From the NCBI RefSeq assembly GCF_002086285.1, contig NZ_MVHU01000001.1, positions 62,001-126,000 of the forward strand: a stretch of DNA of 64,000 bases. The letters run 5' to 3'. Within the stretch, counting starts at the first letter, position 1. Each line of letters starts with the position of its first letter. Of the stretch, positions 8,477 through 18,392 are shown piece by piece. Origin of the DNA: Mycolicibacter kumamotonensis. GTDB lineage: Bacteria; Actinomycetota; Actinomycetes; Mycobacteriales; Mycobacteriaceae. Below the pieces are notes generated by a model. It was not told the origin of the DNA, did not search any database, and worked only from the letters and a program-made list of their open reading frames with translations. Position numbers and translations under genes: made by a program.

Positions 8477-9721
8477 ATGACGAGGCTTCTGGCTGTGCTC
8501 GGCTCGCTCGCCGGACTCGCCACCACCCTCAACGGTTACCGCCCGCTGACCAAGCACGGCTATCCGTCGCTGTATGCGTTCGCGTTCGGTCTGTTCGCCT
8601 CGGAGCTTCCGCTGCAACTGATCGCCGGGCAATCCGCGGCCCTGGCAGCGGTGTCGCGGTGGTTGCCGCCGCGGGCACGGCGGTTCAATTGGCTGGTTTC
8701 GGCGCTGTCCTGGCTGGGCCTGCTCGGGCTCAATCATGCCGGGCGCACCGCCAACCGGCCGTTGACCGCGGCGCTGGATGCCGAACTCGGTGCCGGGCGG
8801 CGCACCGACGGCGCGGACCTCTGGAAGCGGCCGGGCCCGGACGGCGACATCGCGAAGGCGCCCGGCCTGGTGCGCATGATGCGGGTCTACCGTGACTACG
8901 CCACCGACGCCGACATTCCCTACGGCGAATACGGCGGCCGCAACACCCTCGACGTGTGGCGGCATCGTGACCTGCCGCGCGACGGCCGCGCGCCGGTCCT
9001 GCTGCAGGTCCCCGGGGGCGCCTGGATGGTGGGAAGTAAACGCGGCCAAGCGCATCCGCTGATGACTCACCTGGTGGAGCGGGGCTGGGTGTGTGTGTCG
9101 ATCAACTACCGGCTCAGCCCGCGTTCCACCTGGCCCGATCACATCATCGACGTCAAACGCGCCCTGGCCTGGACCAAAGCCCACATCGCCGACTACGGCG
9201 GCGACCCGGACTGGGTCGCGGTCACCGGCGGCTCGGCGGGCGGGCACCTGTGCGCGCTGACCGCGCTGACCGCGGGCGACCCGCGCTTCCAGCCGGGTTT
9301 CGCCGACGCCGATACCAGTGTGCGGGCGGCGATTCCCTTCTACGGCATCTACGACTTCACCGGCGACACTGATCTGCATCCGCTGCTGACGCCGGCGCTG
9401 AGCGCCTACGTGTTCAAGCAGAGCCGGCGCCGATTCCCGGACACCTACCGCGCCGCGTCACCGATGACGTACATATCCGCTGACGCCCCACCGTTTTTCG
9501 TCCTGCACGGGGTCAACGACTCGCTGGTGCCGGTCGAGCAGGCGCGCGCCTTCACCGCCCGGTTGCGCGAGGTCAGCACCAGCCCCGTGGTCTACGCGGA
9601 ATTGCCGTTGGCCCAGCACGCCTTCGACATCTTCGGCTCGCCCCGGGCCGCCCACACCGCACTGGCCGTCGAGCAATTCCTGGCCGAGACCTACGCCTCG
9701 CGTGTGGCGCCGGCCGTCTAG
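8477..9721 (+). CDS. Alpha/beta-hydrolase, LipC/LipM/LipQ-like esterase
   Basis: Probable membrane-associated carboxylesterase of the hormone-sensitive-lipase type, 414 residues. The N-terminus has hydrophobic segments (about 1-20, 28-60 and 72-90). The hydrolase domain shows an oxyanion-hole motif (QVPGGAWMVGSKRGQ), the nucleophile elbow VTGGSAGGH, the acid in HGVNDSLVP and the histidine in AQHAFDIF. The ATG at 8477 follows AGAGGAG with good spacing. It resembles M. tuberculosis LipM/LipQ/LipC, but I cannot decide which is the orthologue. It occupies the interval where I would expect cydABDC in M. tuberculosis order. Confidence 0.88.
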   Translation: MTRLLAVLGSLAGLATTLNGYRPLTKHGYPSLYAFAFGLFASELPLQLIAGQSAALAAVSRWLPPRARRFNWLVSALSWLGLLGLNHAGRTANRPLTAALDAELGAGRRTDGADLWKRPGPDGDIAKAPGLVRMMRVYRDYATDADIPYGEYGGRNTLDVWRHRDLPRDGRAPVLLQVPGGAWMVGSKRGQAHPLMTHLVERGWVCVSINYRLSPRSTWPDHIIDVKRALAWTKAHIADYGGDPDWVAVTGGSAGGHLCALTALTAGDPRFQPGFADADTSVRAAIPFYGIYDFTGDTDLHPLLTPALSAYVFKQSRRRFPDTYRAASPMTYISADAPPFFVLHGVNDSLVPVEQARAFTARLREVSTSPVVYAELPLAQHAFDIFGSPRAAHTALAVEQFLAETYASRVAPAV

Positions 9722-9779
9722 AAGCCGGTCGCGGCCGAATACCCGGGTCGCAGCGCGGCATTTGTGCCAGACTTCGGCC

Positions 9780-10367
9780 ATGGAAACAACCCCCTCCGGT
9801 CTGCTGCCACATCTGTGGAAGTCGACACTGGTCTCCGGTGTTCTGGCCCTGGCCCTGGGTGTGCTGATCCTGGCCTGGCCGGGCCGGACCATCCTGGCTG
9901 CCGCCGTGTTGTTCGGCATCTATCTGCTGATCACCGGGGTCGCCCAGCTGATCTTCGCGTTCAGCCTGCCCGTCATATCCGCGGGCGGACGAGTGCTGCT
10001 GTTCCTCAGTGGCACCGCGGCGGTGATTCTGGCGGTGTTGTGTTTCCGGCATTTCAACTCCGACGAGGAAGCCCTCGCGGTGCTGCTGCTGGCTATCTGG
10101 ATCGCGGTCGGCTTCATCTTCCGCGGTGTGGCCACCACCGTGGCGGCCATCAGCGACCCGGTGTTGCCGGGCCGCGGCTGGCAGATCTTCATGGGCGTCC
10201 TGAGCCTGCTGGCCGGGCTGGTGACGTTGGCGGCGCCGTTCACTTCGCTGTGGATTTTGGCGCTGGTGGTCGGCAGCTGGCTGATCGTCATCGGGATCGT
10301 CGAGATCGTGGCGGCCTTCAAGATCCGGAGCGCGTCCCGCAGGATCGACGCGGCAGTGGGCAGATAA
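9780..10367 (+). CDS. HdeD/DUF308-family membrane protein
   Basis: A 195-residue protein made almost entirely of membrane helices (about six). Repeated motifs of the DUF308/HdeD family are visible: SGVLALALGVLILAWPGRTI, GIYLLITGVAQLIFAF and GVLSLLAGLVTLAAPF. HdeD-like proteins are linked to acid stress in enterobacteria, but their function in mycobacteria is unknown. The ATG at 9780 was chosen because the family begins there; CAGACT at 9768-9773 ends 6 nt upstream, compatible with a leaderless transcript. A short basic tail (KIRSASRRIDAAVGR) follows the last helix. Confidence 0.85.
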   Translation: METTPSGLLPHLWKSTLVSGVLALALGVLILAWPGRTILAAAVLFGIYLLITGVAQLIFAFSLPVISAGGRVLLFLSGTAAVILAVLCFRHFNSDEEALAVLLLAIWIAVGFIFRGVATTVAAISDPVLPGRGWQIFMGVLSLLAGLVTLAAPFTSLWILALVVGSWLIVIGIVEIVAAFKIRSASRRIDAAVGR

Positions 10368-10465
10368 CCGGCCCGGCAACTCCAGGACCCGTCGACACCA
10401 ACGCGGGTACCCTGAGTTCTAACCCGTTTGACACCTGTCTGATGCTCTGATGTGGAGTCCGCGCA

Positions 10466-11029
10466 ATGCCCGAGTCCGGGATGCCCTCGCTGTCACCTGA
10501 GTCTCGACCGTCCTGGTCACCGGCCGGCGGTGGCTATCCCCCGCCGGGCTACCCCTACCCTTACCCGGCGCCCGGGCAGTACCCCGGCTACCCTCCGCCC
10601 GGCCCGCATGGCGCGCCCAGGAACGGTGCGGGCATCGCGGCCCTGGTGGTAGCGATCGCCGGAATCGTGACCGCGCTGTCGGTGGTCGGCGGGGTATTAC
10701 TGGGCATCGTCGCGATCGTGCTCGGATTCGTCGGTCACAGCCGCGCCAAGCGCGGGGAAGCCGACAACGGCGGGGTCGCTATCGCCGGCATCGTGCTCGG
10801 TGTATTGGCCGTGGTGGCCGGAATCGGCTGCATCTTCGTCTACGTCGGCATCTGGCGGACAGCGGGCGGCGGGGACTACGTGGACTGCATGACGAAGGCG
10901 GGTTCGGATACTGCCGCGCAGCAACAGTGCACCGATCGGTTCCGTGAGCATTTCGAGAACAAGTTCGGCTCCGCCGAAGCGCCGCCCCTGGTACAGGAAT
11001 CCTCCGACTCGGCGCTGATGCCCGCCTAG
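10466..11029 (+). CDS. Proline-rich DUF4190-type membrane protein
   Basis: A 187-residue protein with three parts. A Pro/Gly/Tyr-rich cytosolic N-terminus (about 20-50) repeats PGY/PYP-like units. Two hydrophobic hairpin helices follow (about 54-88 and 102-127) with GHSRAKRGEADNGGVAIAGI between them, the DUF4190 signature. The C-terminus is a short polar tail, probably extracytoplasmic, with Cys in YVDCMTK and QQQCTDRF that could pair. Function unknown. It is convergent with tesB, whose stop lies 39 nt away. Confidence 0.82.
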   Translation: MPESGMPSLSPESRPSWSPAGGGYPPPGYPYPYPAPGQYPGYPPPGPHGAPRNGAGIAALVVAIAGIVTALSVVGGVLLGIVAIVLGFVGHSRAKRGEADNGGVAIAGIVLGVLAVVAGIGCIFVYVGIWRTAGGGDYVDCMTKAGSDTAAQQQCTDRFREHFENKFGSAEAPPLVQESSDSALMPA

Positions 11030-11067
11030 CAGCGGTGGCGAGCGCGGCGAAACCGGGCGCCGTCGGG

Positions 11068-11946
11068 CTAGCGCTTGGCGCTCGGGAAGTACATCAGCAC
11101 GCCCTCCTGGGTGGCGGTGGCGACGAGCCGGCCGGATCGGTCGAAGAAGTGTCCGGTGCCCAGCCCGCGTGAATCGGCGGCCACCGGTGATGACGTCGAG
11201 TACAGCACCCAGTCGTCGAAACGCACCGGCCGGTGAAACCACAGGGTGTGGTTGGCGCTCGCCGCGAAGATCCGGTCGAAGCCCCACGACAGCCCGTGGG
11301 TGGTGATGATCGAATCCAGCACGGTGGTGTCGGAGGAATACACCATCAGCGCGGTGTGCAGCACCGGATCCTCGGGCAGCTCCCCGTCGGCCTTCATCCA
11401 GACCCGATTGTGGTCGAGCCGCTCCCCCTTGTCGCGCATCACCCAGGCCGGATCATTGGTGTAGCGCCATTCGATGGGGTGGGGCGCGTTGACGAAACCG
11501 GGCACGACCTCCTCGTAGCCCTCGAGCACCTCGCGGACCCTGGGCAGGGTCTCCGGATCGGCGACCGCGGGCGCTTCCACCCCGTGCTCGAGCCCGCGAC
11601 CACCCGACAGGTAGGAGACCATCGCGGTGGCGATCAGGGTGTCGCCCTGCAGCGCGTCGACGCGGCGGTTGGCGAACCGGCGTTCGTCGCGGAGCCGGTG
11701 CACCCGGAATTCGATGTCGCGGGACGGATCTCCGCCATTGATGAAGTGGACCGACAGCGCGCCGGGCGGCAGGTGGCCGGCGACGGTGCGGCTCGCGGCG
11801 ACGAATGACTGCGCCATCAGCTGTCCACCGAAGGTACGCAACGGCGTCTTGCTGGGGTGCGATCCGACGAACACGTCGTCTTCAGTGGCGTTGAGGTCCA
11901 GGACGGCCATCAACTCTTCGAAGTCCGTGTTCGGCTCGTTCGGCAC
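11068..11946 (-). CDS. tesB: Acyl-CoA thioesterase II (TesB)
   Basis: Double hot-dog thioesterase releasing fatty acids from acyl-CoA; 292 residues. Conserved blocks are TFGGQLMAQSFVAASRTV, LSVHFINGGDPSRDIEF, TTVLDSIITTHGLSW and a C-terminal SPVAADSRGLGTGHFFDR. The text closely follows M. tuberculosis TesB1 (Rv1618). Start is GTG at 11946, which shares one base with the stop of pyk (TAGTG), so it is translated immediately after pyruvate kinase. Confidence 0.95.
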   Translation of the reverse strand: MPNEPNTDFEELMAVLDLNATEDDVFVGSHPSKTPLRTFGGQLMAQSFVAASRTVAGHLPPGALSVHFINGGDPSRDIEFRVHRLRDERRFANRRVDALQGDTLIATAMVSYLSGGRGLEHGVEAPAVADPETLPRVREVLEGYEEVVPGFVNAPHPIEWRYTNDPAWVMRDKGERLDHNRVWMKADGELPEDPVLHTALMVYSSDTTVLDSIITTHGLSWGFDRIFAASANHTLWFHRPVRFDDWVLYSTSSPVAADSRGLGTGHFFDRSGRLVATATQEGVLMYFPSAKR

Positions 11947-13364
11947 TAGACGTCGTCCTCCCCGATCCGGTGCACGTGGATCAGGTTGGTCGAGCCGACG
12001 GTGCCCGGCGGGGCGCCCGCGACGATGACCACCAGATCACCGCGCTGGTAGCGACCCAGATCCAGGAGCGCCTTGTCGACCTGCCGGATCATCCCGTCGG
12101 TCGACTGCATCTGCGGGACGATGAAAGTCTCAGTGCCCCAGGTCATTGCGAGTTGACTGCGCACCTCGGGCAGCGCGGTGAAGGCGAGCAACGGCAGCGG
12201 GGTGTGCAACCGGGCCAACCGCCGCACGGTGTCACCCGACTGGGTGAAAGCCACCAATGCCTTGGCGTCGAGGCGTTCGCCGATCTCGCGGGCGGCATAG
12301 GAGATCACCCCGCGCTTGGTGCGCGGCACATGCGTCAACGGTGGTGCCGCAGTGGAATTCTCCTCCACTGCGCACACGATCCTGCTCATCGTGCGCACCG
12401 CCTCCAAGGCGTACTTACCCACTGCGGTCTCACCGGAGAGCATCACCGCGTCGGCGCCGTCAAGCACCGCGTTGGCCACATCGGACGCCTCGGCGCGGGT
12501 CGGCCGGAAGTTCTCGATCATCGACTCCAGCATCTGGGTCGCCACGATCACCGGCCGGGCGTTCTCCCGCGCCATCTGGATGGCACGCTTCTGCACCAGC
12601 GGCACCTCTTCAAGGGCAAGCTCCACCCCCAGGTCACCGCGGGCCACCATCACCGCGTCGAACGCCAGCACCACGGCTTCGAGGTTGTCGATCGCCTCGG
12701 GCTTCTCGAGTTTGGCGATCACCGGCACCCTGCGCCCGACCCGATCCATCACCTCGTGCACCAACTCGACATCCGACGGCGAGCGCACGAACGACAGTGC
12801 CACCATGTCGACGCCGAGCTTCAGAGCGAATTCCAGGTCTTCGATGTCTTTTTCCGACAGCGCGGGCGCCGAGACCTTCATGCCCGGTAGGGACATGCCC
12901 TTGTGGTTGCTGACCGGGCCGCCCTCGGTGACCGTGCACACCACGTCGTCGCCGTCGATGTGCTCGACGACCAGGCCCACCTTGCCGTCGTCGACCAGAA
13001 CCCGGTCACCGGGCGCGGCGTCGGCGGCCAGCTGCCTGTAGGTGGTGGAAACGCGATCATGGTCGCCGGGGCAGTCGGCGACGGTGATCCGCACCGTCTC
13101 ACCGGTCGCCCAGAAGGTGGGCCCGTCGGCGAAACGCCCCAGCCGGATCTTGGGCCCCTGTAGATCGGCTAGCACGCCGACCGCCCGCCCGGTCGCGTCC
13201 GAGGCGAGGCGCACCCACTCGTAGGAGGCCTGGTGGTCTTCGTGGTCGCCGTGGCTGAAGTTCAGCCGGGCCACGTCCATGCCGGCGTCGACCAACGCCC
13301 TGACCATCTCCGCGGAGTGGGTCGCCGGTCCGAGAGTGCAGACGATCTTGCCGCGTCGATTCAC
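11946..13364 (-). CDS. pykA: Pyruvate kinase
   Basis: Final glycolytic step, phosphoenolpyruvate plus ADP to pyruvate plus ATP; cytosolic tetramer. The 472-residue product begins MNRRGKIVCTLGPATHS and has NFSHG, the substrate/metal-binding stretch VMVARGDLGVEL, the adjacent ATQMLESMI and the allosteric C-terminal domain. Length matches M. tuberculosis PykA (Rv1617). It is first in a pair with tesB (1-nt overlap) and 60 nt from the TM2-protein gene upstream. Confidence 0.97.
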   Translation of the reverse strand: MNRRGKIVCTLGPATHSAEMVRALVDAGMDVARLNFSHGDHEDHQASYEWVRLASDATGRAVGVLADLQGPKIRLGRFADGPTFWATGETVRITVADCPGDHDRVSTTYRQLAADAAPGDRVLVDDGKVGLVVEHIDGDDVVCTVTEGGPVSNHKGMSLPGMKVSAPALSEKDIEDLEFALKLGVDMVALSFVRSPSDVELVHEVMDRVGRRVPVIAKLEKPEAIDNLEAVVLAFDAVMVARGDLGVELALEEVPLVQKRAIQMARENARPVIVATQMLESMIENFRPTRAEASDVANAVLDGADAVMLSGETAVGKYALEAVRTMSRIVCAVEENSTAAPPLTHVPRTKRGVISYAAREIGERLDAKALVAFTQSGDTVRRLARLHTPLPLLAFTALPEVRSQLAMTWGTETFIVPQMQSTDGMIRQVDKALLDLGRYQRGDLVVIVAGAPPGTVGSTNLIHVHRIGEDDV

Positions 13365-13424
13365 GCCGTCAGCATAGTCGGACCGGCTGAGCCGCCTTCC
13401 TCAGGAACGGTTGGCGCCAACGGG

Positions 13425-13823
13425 TTAGGGCGTACCGTCGCGCAGCGTCCTACCGTGCTTGTCGTGCACCCGCCCGCTGAAGATGAGGATCACCTCGATG
13501 ATGCTCGAGATGATCGGCACGCCGATACCGATACCGTAGGTGGTGACGGTGGCCAACACACCGATCAACAGCTGGATCAAACCCAGACCGGTGTGCCCCA
13601 GATACATCCGGCCGAACCCGAGAAAACCGAAGAGCCCGAGCAGCTGTAGCAGCGCCGCGGTGACTTTCGACTTGTCCGAGTACGGCTGCCCGGTCACCGG
13701 GTGGCGGCCGAAGGGCGCCCACATGTCCGGGTAGCCCGGATACGGGGGCGGAAAGCCCGGGGGCTGCTGGTAGGGCTGCCAGCTGCCCGGTGGCCCGGCC
13801 GGAGGCCAGGACGGTTCGGTCAT
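13425..13823 (-). CDS. TM2-domain membrane protein (Rv1616-like)
   Basis: A 132-residue protein with a Pro/Gly/Tyr/Trp-rich N-terminus (about 1-50) followed by a TM2 domain of two helices. The signature FLGFGRMYLGHTGLGLIQLL fits the G-x-H-x-F-Y-L-G type motif. A short basic cytosolic tail ends the protein. The ATG at 13823 gives the length I recall for Rv1616. It lies between lgt and pyk on the same strand, the position remembered for M. tuberculosis. Function unknown. Confidence 0.88.
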   Translation of the reverse strand: MTEPSWPPAGPPGSWQPYQQPPGFPPPYPGYPDMWAPFGRHPVTGQPYSDKSKVTAALLQLLGLFGFLGFGRMYLGHTGLGLIQLLIGVLATVTTYGIGIGVPIISSIIEVILIFSGRVHDKHGRTLRDGTP

Positions 13824-13869
13824 GTCTGCGAGGATGCCAGAAATGCCGACCCGGGCGGTGGGACCGCTG

Positions 13870-15429
13870 TCAGGCCTGGTCAGAGTCCTCGGCGGAGTCC
13901 GCTTCGGGCTCGGGCTCGGAGTCCGGCTCGGTTCCGGCGTCGGAGTCCTGGCCTGAGTCGTCGATGTCATCGTCGCCGGGCTCGGTGTCGGTCTCCACCT
14001 CGGCTTCGACGTCTTCTTCTGGTGCCGCCTCGGGTTCGACTTCGTCGTCGTTGCCGTCGGTGTCGGTGGCGGTCTCGTCGGGCTGGTCTGCCTCGTCCGC
14101 ATCGGTATCCGCCGGTTCGTCGGCCTCCGACGCGGGCTCAAGATCTTCCTCGGAGGGTGCTTCGGCCTCGTCGGCCTCGTCAGCGTCTTCGCTCTCGTCG
14201 GCGTCCTCGACCTCGCCGGCGTCGCTATCCTGGTCGGTGTCGACGTCGGGGTTCTCGTCGGTTGCGGCCTCGTTCTCGGAGTCGGCCGCTGCAGTGTCTG
14301 CGGTGACGTCGGCCTCGTCGGCGATGTCGGTGTCTACGGTGTCTTCGGCGATGTCGGTGTCTTCGGCGACAACGTCGTCAGCCTCGTCGACCTCGTCGAC
14401 CGCCGACTCGGATTCGCCCTCACCGGTAAGCCTTTTCGGCAGCCGGACCACTGACCCGACGCCATTGGCGGGGGCGACCGCCACCAACTCCAGCTCTTCT
14501 TCGGCCTCCGGTTCCGGTTCGGCGGCAACGGCCTCCCGGTCCTCGGGCGCCGTCTGCTCCCAGGCGCGGCGGATGACGTCCGGATCCTCGCGGCCCTTGG
14601 TTGCCAGCAGGATGTACACCACCGCGCCGATGAACACGAATGTCGAGGTGAACGAGTTCACCCGGATCCCGGCGATGTGGGTGGCTGCGTCGTCCCGCAA
14701 CAGTTCGATCCCGAAGCGCCCGATGCAGTAACCGGCGACGTAGAGCGCGAAAAGCCGACCGTGCCCCATGCGGAATCGCCGATCAGCGTAGATCAGCACG
14801 GCGAACACCAGGAGATTCCAGAGCAATTCGTACAGGAACGTCGGCTGGACGATCTTGTACAGTTCGCCGGTCGAAATCCCGTCAAGCAGGTGCGGATCGC
14901 GTACCCCGGCGCCGTCCTCGCGCCAGAAGATCTCCAGGCCCCACGGCAGCGTCGTTTCCCGCCCGTAGAGCTCCTGGTTGAAGTAGTTGCCGATGCGCCC
15001 GATCGCCTGCGCCAGCACGATGCCGGGCGCGACGGCGTCACCGAAGGCGGGCAGTGGAATTCCACGACGACGGCAGCCGATCCAGGCGCCGACACCGCCG
15101 AGCGCCACCGCACCCCAGATCCCCAGGCCGCCGTCCCAGATGCGCGGCGTCGCTTCCCATCCGGCGCCGCCCTCACCGAAGTAGGTCCGCCAGTCCGTCA
15201 TCAGGTGATACAGCCGCCCGCCGATCAACCCGAACGGCACCGCCCACAGCGCGATGTCATAGATGACCCCCGGCTCACCGCCGCGTGCCCGCCACCGCCG
15301 GTCACCGATCAGCAGGGCGACGACGATGCCGATGATGATGCACAGGGCATAAGCACGGATCGGGATCGGGCCGAGATGCCAGACGCCACGCGCGGGACTG
15401 GGAAAGTACGTCAGCCAGTTCAATGTCAT
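13870..15429 (-). CDS. lgt: Prolipoprotein diacylglyceryl transferase Lgt with long acidic tail
   Basis: Transfers diacylglycerol from phosphatidylglycerol to the lipobox cysteine of prolipoproteins, the step before LspA. The catalytic core is residues 1 to about 290. It includes GGRLYHLMTDW (the His region), the Lgt signature GRIGNYFNQELYGRET and RFGIELLRDD. The rest, to residue 519, is an acidic low-complexity tail. After Arg333 I find no Lys or Arg in the remaining 186 residues. Mycobacterial Lgt proteins are known to carry variable C-terminal extensions. The trpA stop lies 2 nt upstream of this start, so lgt is at the end of the trp operon. Confidence 0.97.
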   Translation of the reverse strand: MTLNWLTYFPSPARGVWHLGPIPIRAYALCIIIGIVVALLIGDRRWRARGGEPGVIYDIALWAVPFGLIGGRLYHLMTDWRTYFGEGGAGWEATPRIWDGGLGIWGAVALGGVGAWIGCRRRGIPLPAFGDAVAPGIVLAQAIGRIGNYFNQELYGRETTLPWGLEIFWREDGAGVRDPHLLDGISTGELYKIVQPTFLYELLWNLLVFAVLIYADRRFRMGHGRLFALYVAGYCIGRFGIELLRDDAATHIAGIRVNSFTSTFVFIGAVVYILLATKGREDPDVIRRAWEQTAPEDREAVAAEPEPEAEEELELVAVAPANGVGSVVRLPKRLTGEGESESAVDEVDEADDVVAEDTDIAEDTVDTDIADEADVTADTAAADSENEAATDENPDVDTDQDSDAGEVEDADESEDADEADEAEAPSEEDLEPASEADEPADTDADEADQPDETATDTDGNDDEVEPEAAPEEDVEAEVETDTEPGDDDIDDSGQDSDAGTEPDSEPEPEADSAEDSDQA

Positions 15430-15431
15430 CT

Positions 15432-16232
15432 CTACGAATCCTTTTGACGCACACCCGCCGCGAGTTCCTCACCGAGGGATCGCAACGCGGCCAGGCCGCC
15501 GGCGAGTGCGGTGACCAGTGCTGAACCGACGATCACGCCGTCGGTGTAGGCGCCGATCTCGGCGGCCTGCGCACCCGACCGCACACCCAAGCCCACCCCG
15601 ACCGGAATATCAGAGACCTCCCGCACCCGGCGGACCAGTTCCGGCGCCGCGTTCGACACCGTGTCACGGGCGCCGGTGACGCCCATCGTGGAGGCAGCGT
15701 AGACGAATCCGCTCGAGGCGTGTGCCGTCTCGGCCAGACGCTGCGGCGTCGACGACGGCGCCACCAGAAAGATCCGATCCAGCGCATGCTGCTCGGATGC
15801 CGCCAGCCACTCGTCCGCCTCGTCGACGATCAGATCGGGGGTGATCAGCCCCAGGCCGCCGGCCGATGCCAGATCGCGAGCGAACGCGTCGACCCCGTAG
15901 CGCAGCACCGGATTCCAGTAGGTCATCACCACCGCGCGGCCACCGGAACTCGCGATCGCCTCGACCGCGGTCAAGGTGTCACGCACCCGGACCCCCCCGT
16001 GCAGGGCGGTCTCGGTGGCCCGCGCGATCGTCGGTCCGTCCATGCCCGGATCCGAGTACGGCACACCGACTTCGATGAGGTCGCAACCCGATTCGACCAG
16101 TGTGGTCATCGCGGCGATGGAGCCCGGCACATCCGGGTAGCCGGTCGGCAGGTAGCCGATCAGCGCGGCCCGGCCCTCCTCTCGGCACTCGGCGAACATC
16201 GAGGCCAGCCGGTCGCCGGCGTGACCGCTCAT
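15432..16232 (-). CDS. trpA: Tryptophan synthase alpha chain
   Basis: Cleaves indole-3-glycerol phosphate to indole and glyceraldehyde 3-phosphate and channels indole to TrpB. The 266-residue TIM barrel shows the family signature [18 protein letters not shown] with the catalytic Glu and Asp, plus [18 protein letters not shown] and GVGLGVRSG. The ATG at 16232 overlaps the trpB stop (ATGA), the usual trpBA coupling, and was preferred to an upstream in-frame start. Confidence 0.98.
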   Translation of the reverse strand: MSGHAGDRLASMFAECREEGRAALIGYLPTGYPDVPGSIAAMTTLVESGCDLIEVGVPYSDPGMDGPTIARATETALHGGVRVRDTLTAVEAIASSGGRAVVMTYWNPVLRYGVDAFARDLASAGGLGLITPDLIVDEADEWLAASEQHALDRIFLVAPSSTPQRLAETAHASSGFVYAASTMGVTGARDTVSNAAPELVRRVREVSDIPVGVGLGVRSGAQAAEIGAYTDGVIVGSALVTALAGGLAALRSLGEELAAGVRQKDS

Positions 16233-17494
16233 TGCGGGCCGCCGTCGTCGAGCAGGCCGAACCACTTGGCGGCGGTCTCGACATCCTTGTCGCCGCGCCC
16301 GGATACGTTCACCACGACGATTTTGCCCGGGCCCAGCTCGGCGGCCAGTTTCAGCGCGCCCGCCACCGCGTGCGCGGATTCGATCGCCGGAATGATTCCC
16401 TCAGTGCGGCACAGGATTCCGAATGCATCCATCGCCTCAGCGTCGGTGATGGGCTGGTACTCGGCCCGCCCGGTCTCGCGCAGCCAGGCGTGTTCGGGGC
16501 CGACCCCGGGGTAGTCCAGCCCCGCCGAGATCGAGTGCGACTCGATGGTCTGACCGTCCTCGTCCTGCAGCAGGTAGGAGAACGATCCCTGAAACGCCCC
16601 GGGGGATCCACCGGCGAACGTCGCGGCGTGCCGACCGGTGGCCACACCGTCACCGGCGGCCTCGTAGCCGATCAGCCGTACCGCCGGGTCGTCGAGGAAG
16701 GCGTGGAAGATGCCGATGGCGTTCGACCCGCCGCCCACGCAGGCCACCACGGCGTCGGGCAGCCGGCCCGCCATCTGCTGTATCTGCACCCGCGTTTCCA
16801 TGCCGACGACCCGCTGGAAGTCGCGCACCATGGTCGGGAACGGGTGCGGCCCGGCCGCAGTTCCGAAGCAGTAGTAGGTGGCCTCGGCGTTGGTCACCCA
16901 GTCCCGGAACGCCTCGTTGATGGCGTCCTTCAAGGTCTGCGAGCCCGATTCCACCGAGACCACCTCCGCGCCCAGCAACCGCATCCGGGCCACATTGAGG
17001 GCTTGGCGGCGGGTGTCGACGGCGCCCATGTAGATCACGCACTCCAGCCCCAGCAGGGCGCAGGCGGTGGCGGTGGCCACCCCGTGCTGGCCGGCACCGG
17101 TCTCGGCGATCACCCGGGTCTTGCCCATGCGCCGGGCCAGCAAGGCCTGGCCGAGCACGTTGTTGATCTTGTGCGAGCCGGTGTGGTTCAGGTCCTCCCG
17201 TTTGAGGAAGATGCGTGCCCCGCCGGCGTGGGCGGTCAGTCGCTGCGCCTCATACAGGGGTGAGGGGCGGCCGGTGTAGTGCGTCTGCAGGTTGTCGAGG
17301 GTGTCGAGGAACTCGCGGTCGTTGCGCACCTTGTCGTAGGCGGCGGTGACCTCCTCGATGACCGCCATCAACGCCTCGGCGACGTACCGGCCGCCGTAGA
17401 CGCCGAAGTGCCCGCGGGCGTCTGGGTCGTGCCCGCTCGGTTCGGCCACTCCGGCGCTGGCACGCGGAAGATTCGGCTGCGTGGTGTCCGACAT
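16229..17494 (-). CDS. trpB: Tryptophan synthase beta chain
   Basis: PLP enzyme joining indole and serine to form tryptophan. The 421-residue product has [15 protein letters not shown] with the PLP lysine, [15 protein letters not shown], the phosphate-binding loop [10 protein letters not shown] and VSGRGDKD. About 25 variable residues precede [15 protein letters not shown]. The start directly abuts the trpC stop and the end overlaps trpA by 4 nt. The channel and catalytic motifs are intact. Confidence 0.98.
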   Translation of the reverse strand: MSDTTQPNLPRASAGVAEPSGHDPDARGHFGVYGGRYVAEALMAVIEEVTAAYDKVRNDREFLDTLDNLQTHYTGRPSPLYEAQRLTAHAGGARIFLKREDLNHTGSHKINNVLGQALLARRMGKTRVIAETGAGQHGVATATACALLGLECVIYMGAVDTRRQALNVARMRLLGAEVVSVESGSQTLKDAINEAFRDWVTNAEATYYCFGTAAGPHPFPTMVRDFQRVVGMETRVQIQQMAGRLPDAVVACVGGGSNAIGIFHAFLDDPAVRLIGYEAAGDGVATGRHAATFAGGSPGAFQGSFSYLLQDEDGQTIESHSISAGLDYPGVGPEHAWLRETGRAEYQPITDAEAMDAFGILCRTEGIIPAIESAHAVAGALKLAAELGPGKIVVVNVSGRGDKDVETAAKWFGLLDDGGPQ

Positions 17495-18313
17495 TTAGCG
17501 GGCCGACTTCGGGCAGGACGGATGCTTACCCGCACTGACCAAATCGGCAACGGCCGCCCGTGGGTCGCCGCTGGTGACCAGTCCCTCACCGACCAGGACG
17601 GCGTCCGCACCGGCTCCGGCGTAGGCCAGCAGGTCCGCGGTGCCGCGCACTCCGGACTCGGCGATCTTGACCACCTCGGTGGGCAGTCCCGGCGCGATCC
17701 GCGCGAAACAGTCCCGGTCGACCTCCAGCGTGGTCAGGTCGCGGGCGTTGACCCCGATCACCTTCGCGCCGGCGGTCAGGGCCCGGTCGGCCTCTTCCTC
17801 GGTGTGCACCTCCACCAGCGCGGTCATCCCCAGCGATTCGGTGCGGTCGAGCATCGACACCAGGGCCTGCTGCTCGAGCGCCGCGACGATCAGCAACAGC
17901 ATGTCGGCGCCGTGAGCGCGGGCCTCGTGAATCTGGTAGGGCCGCACGATGAAGTCTTTGCGCAGCACCGGGATCGACACCGCGGCGCGCACGGCGTCGA
18001 GGTCGGCCAACGAGCCGTTGAACCGGCGCTGTTCGGTCAGCACGCTGATCGCGCGGGCACCGCCCTCGGCGTAGGAGCAGGCGAGTTCGGCAGGGTCGGC
18101 GATGGGCGCCAGCTGGCCCTTGGACGGGCTGGCGCGCTTGACCTCGGCGATGACCGCGATGCCGGGCTCTCGCAGTGCCGCCATGACGTCCCGCGGCGCG
18201 GGCATGGCCTCGGCTGCCGCCTTGACTTCCGCCAGGCTGACGACGGCCTCCCGGGCGGCAACGTCGGCGCAGACTCCCTCGATGATGGAGTCGAGCACGG
18301 TTGCCGAACTCAT
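17495..18313 (-). CDS. trpC: Indole-3-glycerol phosphate synthase
   Basis: Ring-closing step of tryptophan synthesis from CdRP. The 272-residue TIM barrel starts [18 protein letters not shown]. It contains [13 protein letters not shown] (catalytic Lys/Glu region), [23 protein letters not shown] with the second catalytic Lys, and AESGVRG. It ends SCPKSAR, as in M. tuberculosis. It is a monofunctional TrpC with no TrpF fused, which leaves the TrpF step to PriA (25095-25835). A 79-nt gap separates it from the membrane protein upstream. Confidence 0.98.
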   Translation of the reverse strand: MSSATVLDSIIEGVCADVAAREAVVSLAEVKAAAEAMPAPRDVMAALREPGIAVIAEVKRASPSKGQLAPIADPAELACSYAEGGARAISVLTEQRRFNGSLADLDAVRAAVSIPVLRKDFIVRPYQIHEARAHGADMLLLIVAALEQQALVSMLDRTESLGMTALVEVHTEEEADRALTAGAKVIGVNARDLTTLEVDRDCFARIAPGLPTEVVKIAESGVRGTADLLAYAGAGADAVLVGEGLVTSGDPRAAVADLVSAGKHPSCPKSAR

Positions 18314-18392
18314 GTCTGCCGGTTCCTCTCCCGCTTGTCTCGGACCTTGATCGACCTCCCTCGAAGGGTAACCACCGTCACGGTCCGGGATG

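Noticed and set aside
13701..14731. Ser-rich and Arg-rich plus-strand frames opposite the lgt tail
   Set aside because: They are reverse-complement readings of the Asp/Glu-rich repeats of Lgt; no start signal or homology.
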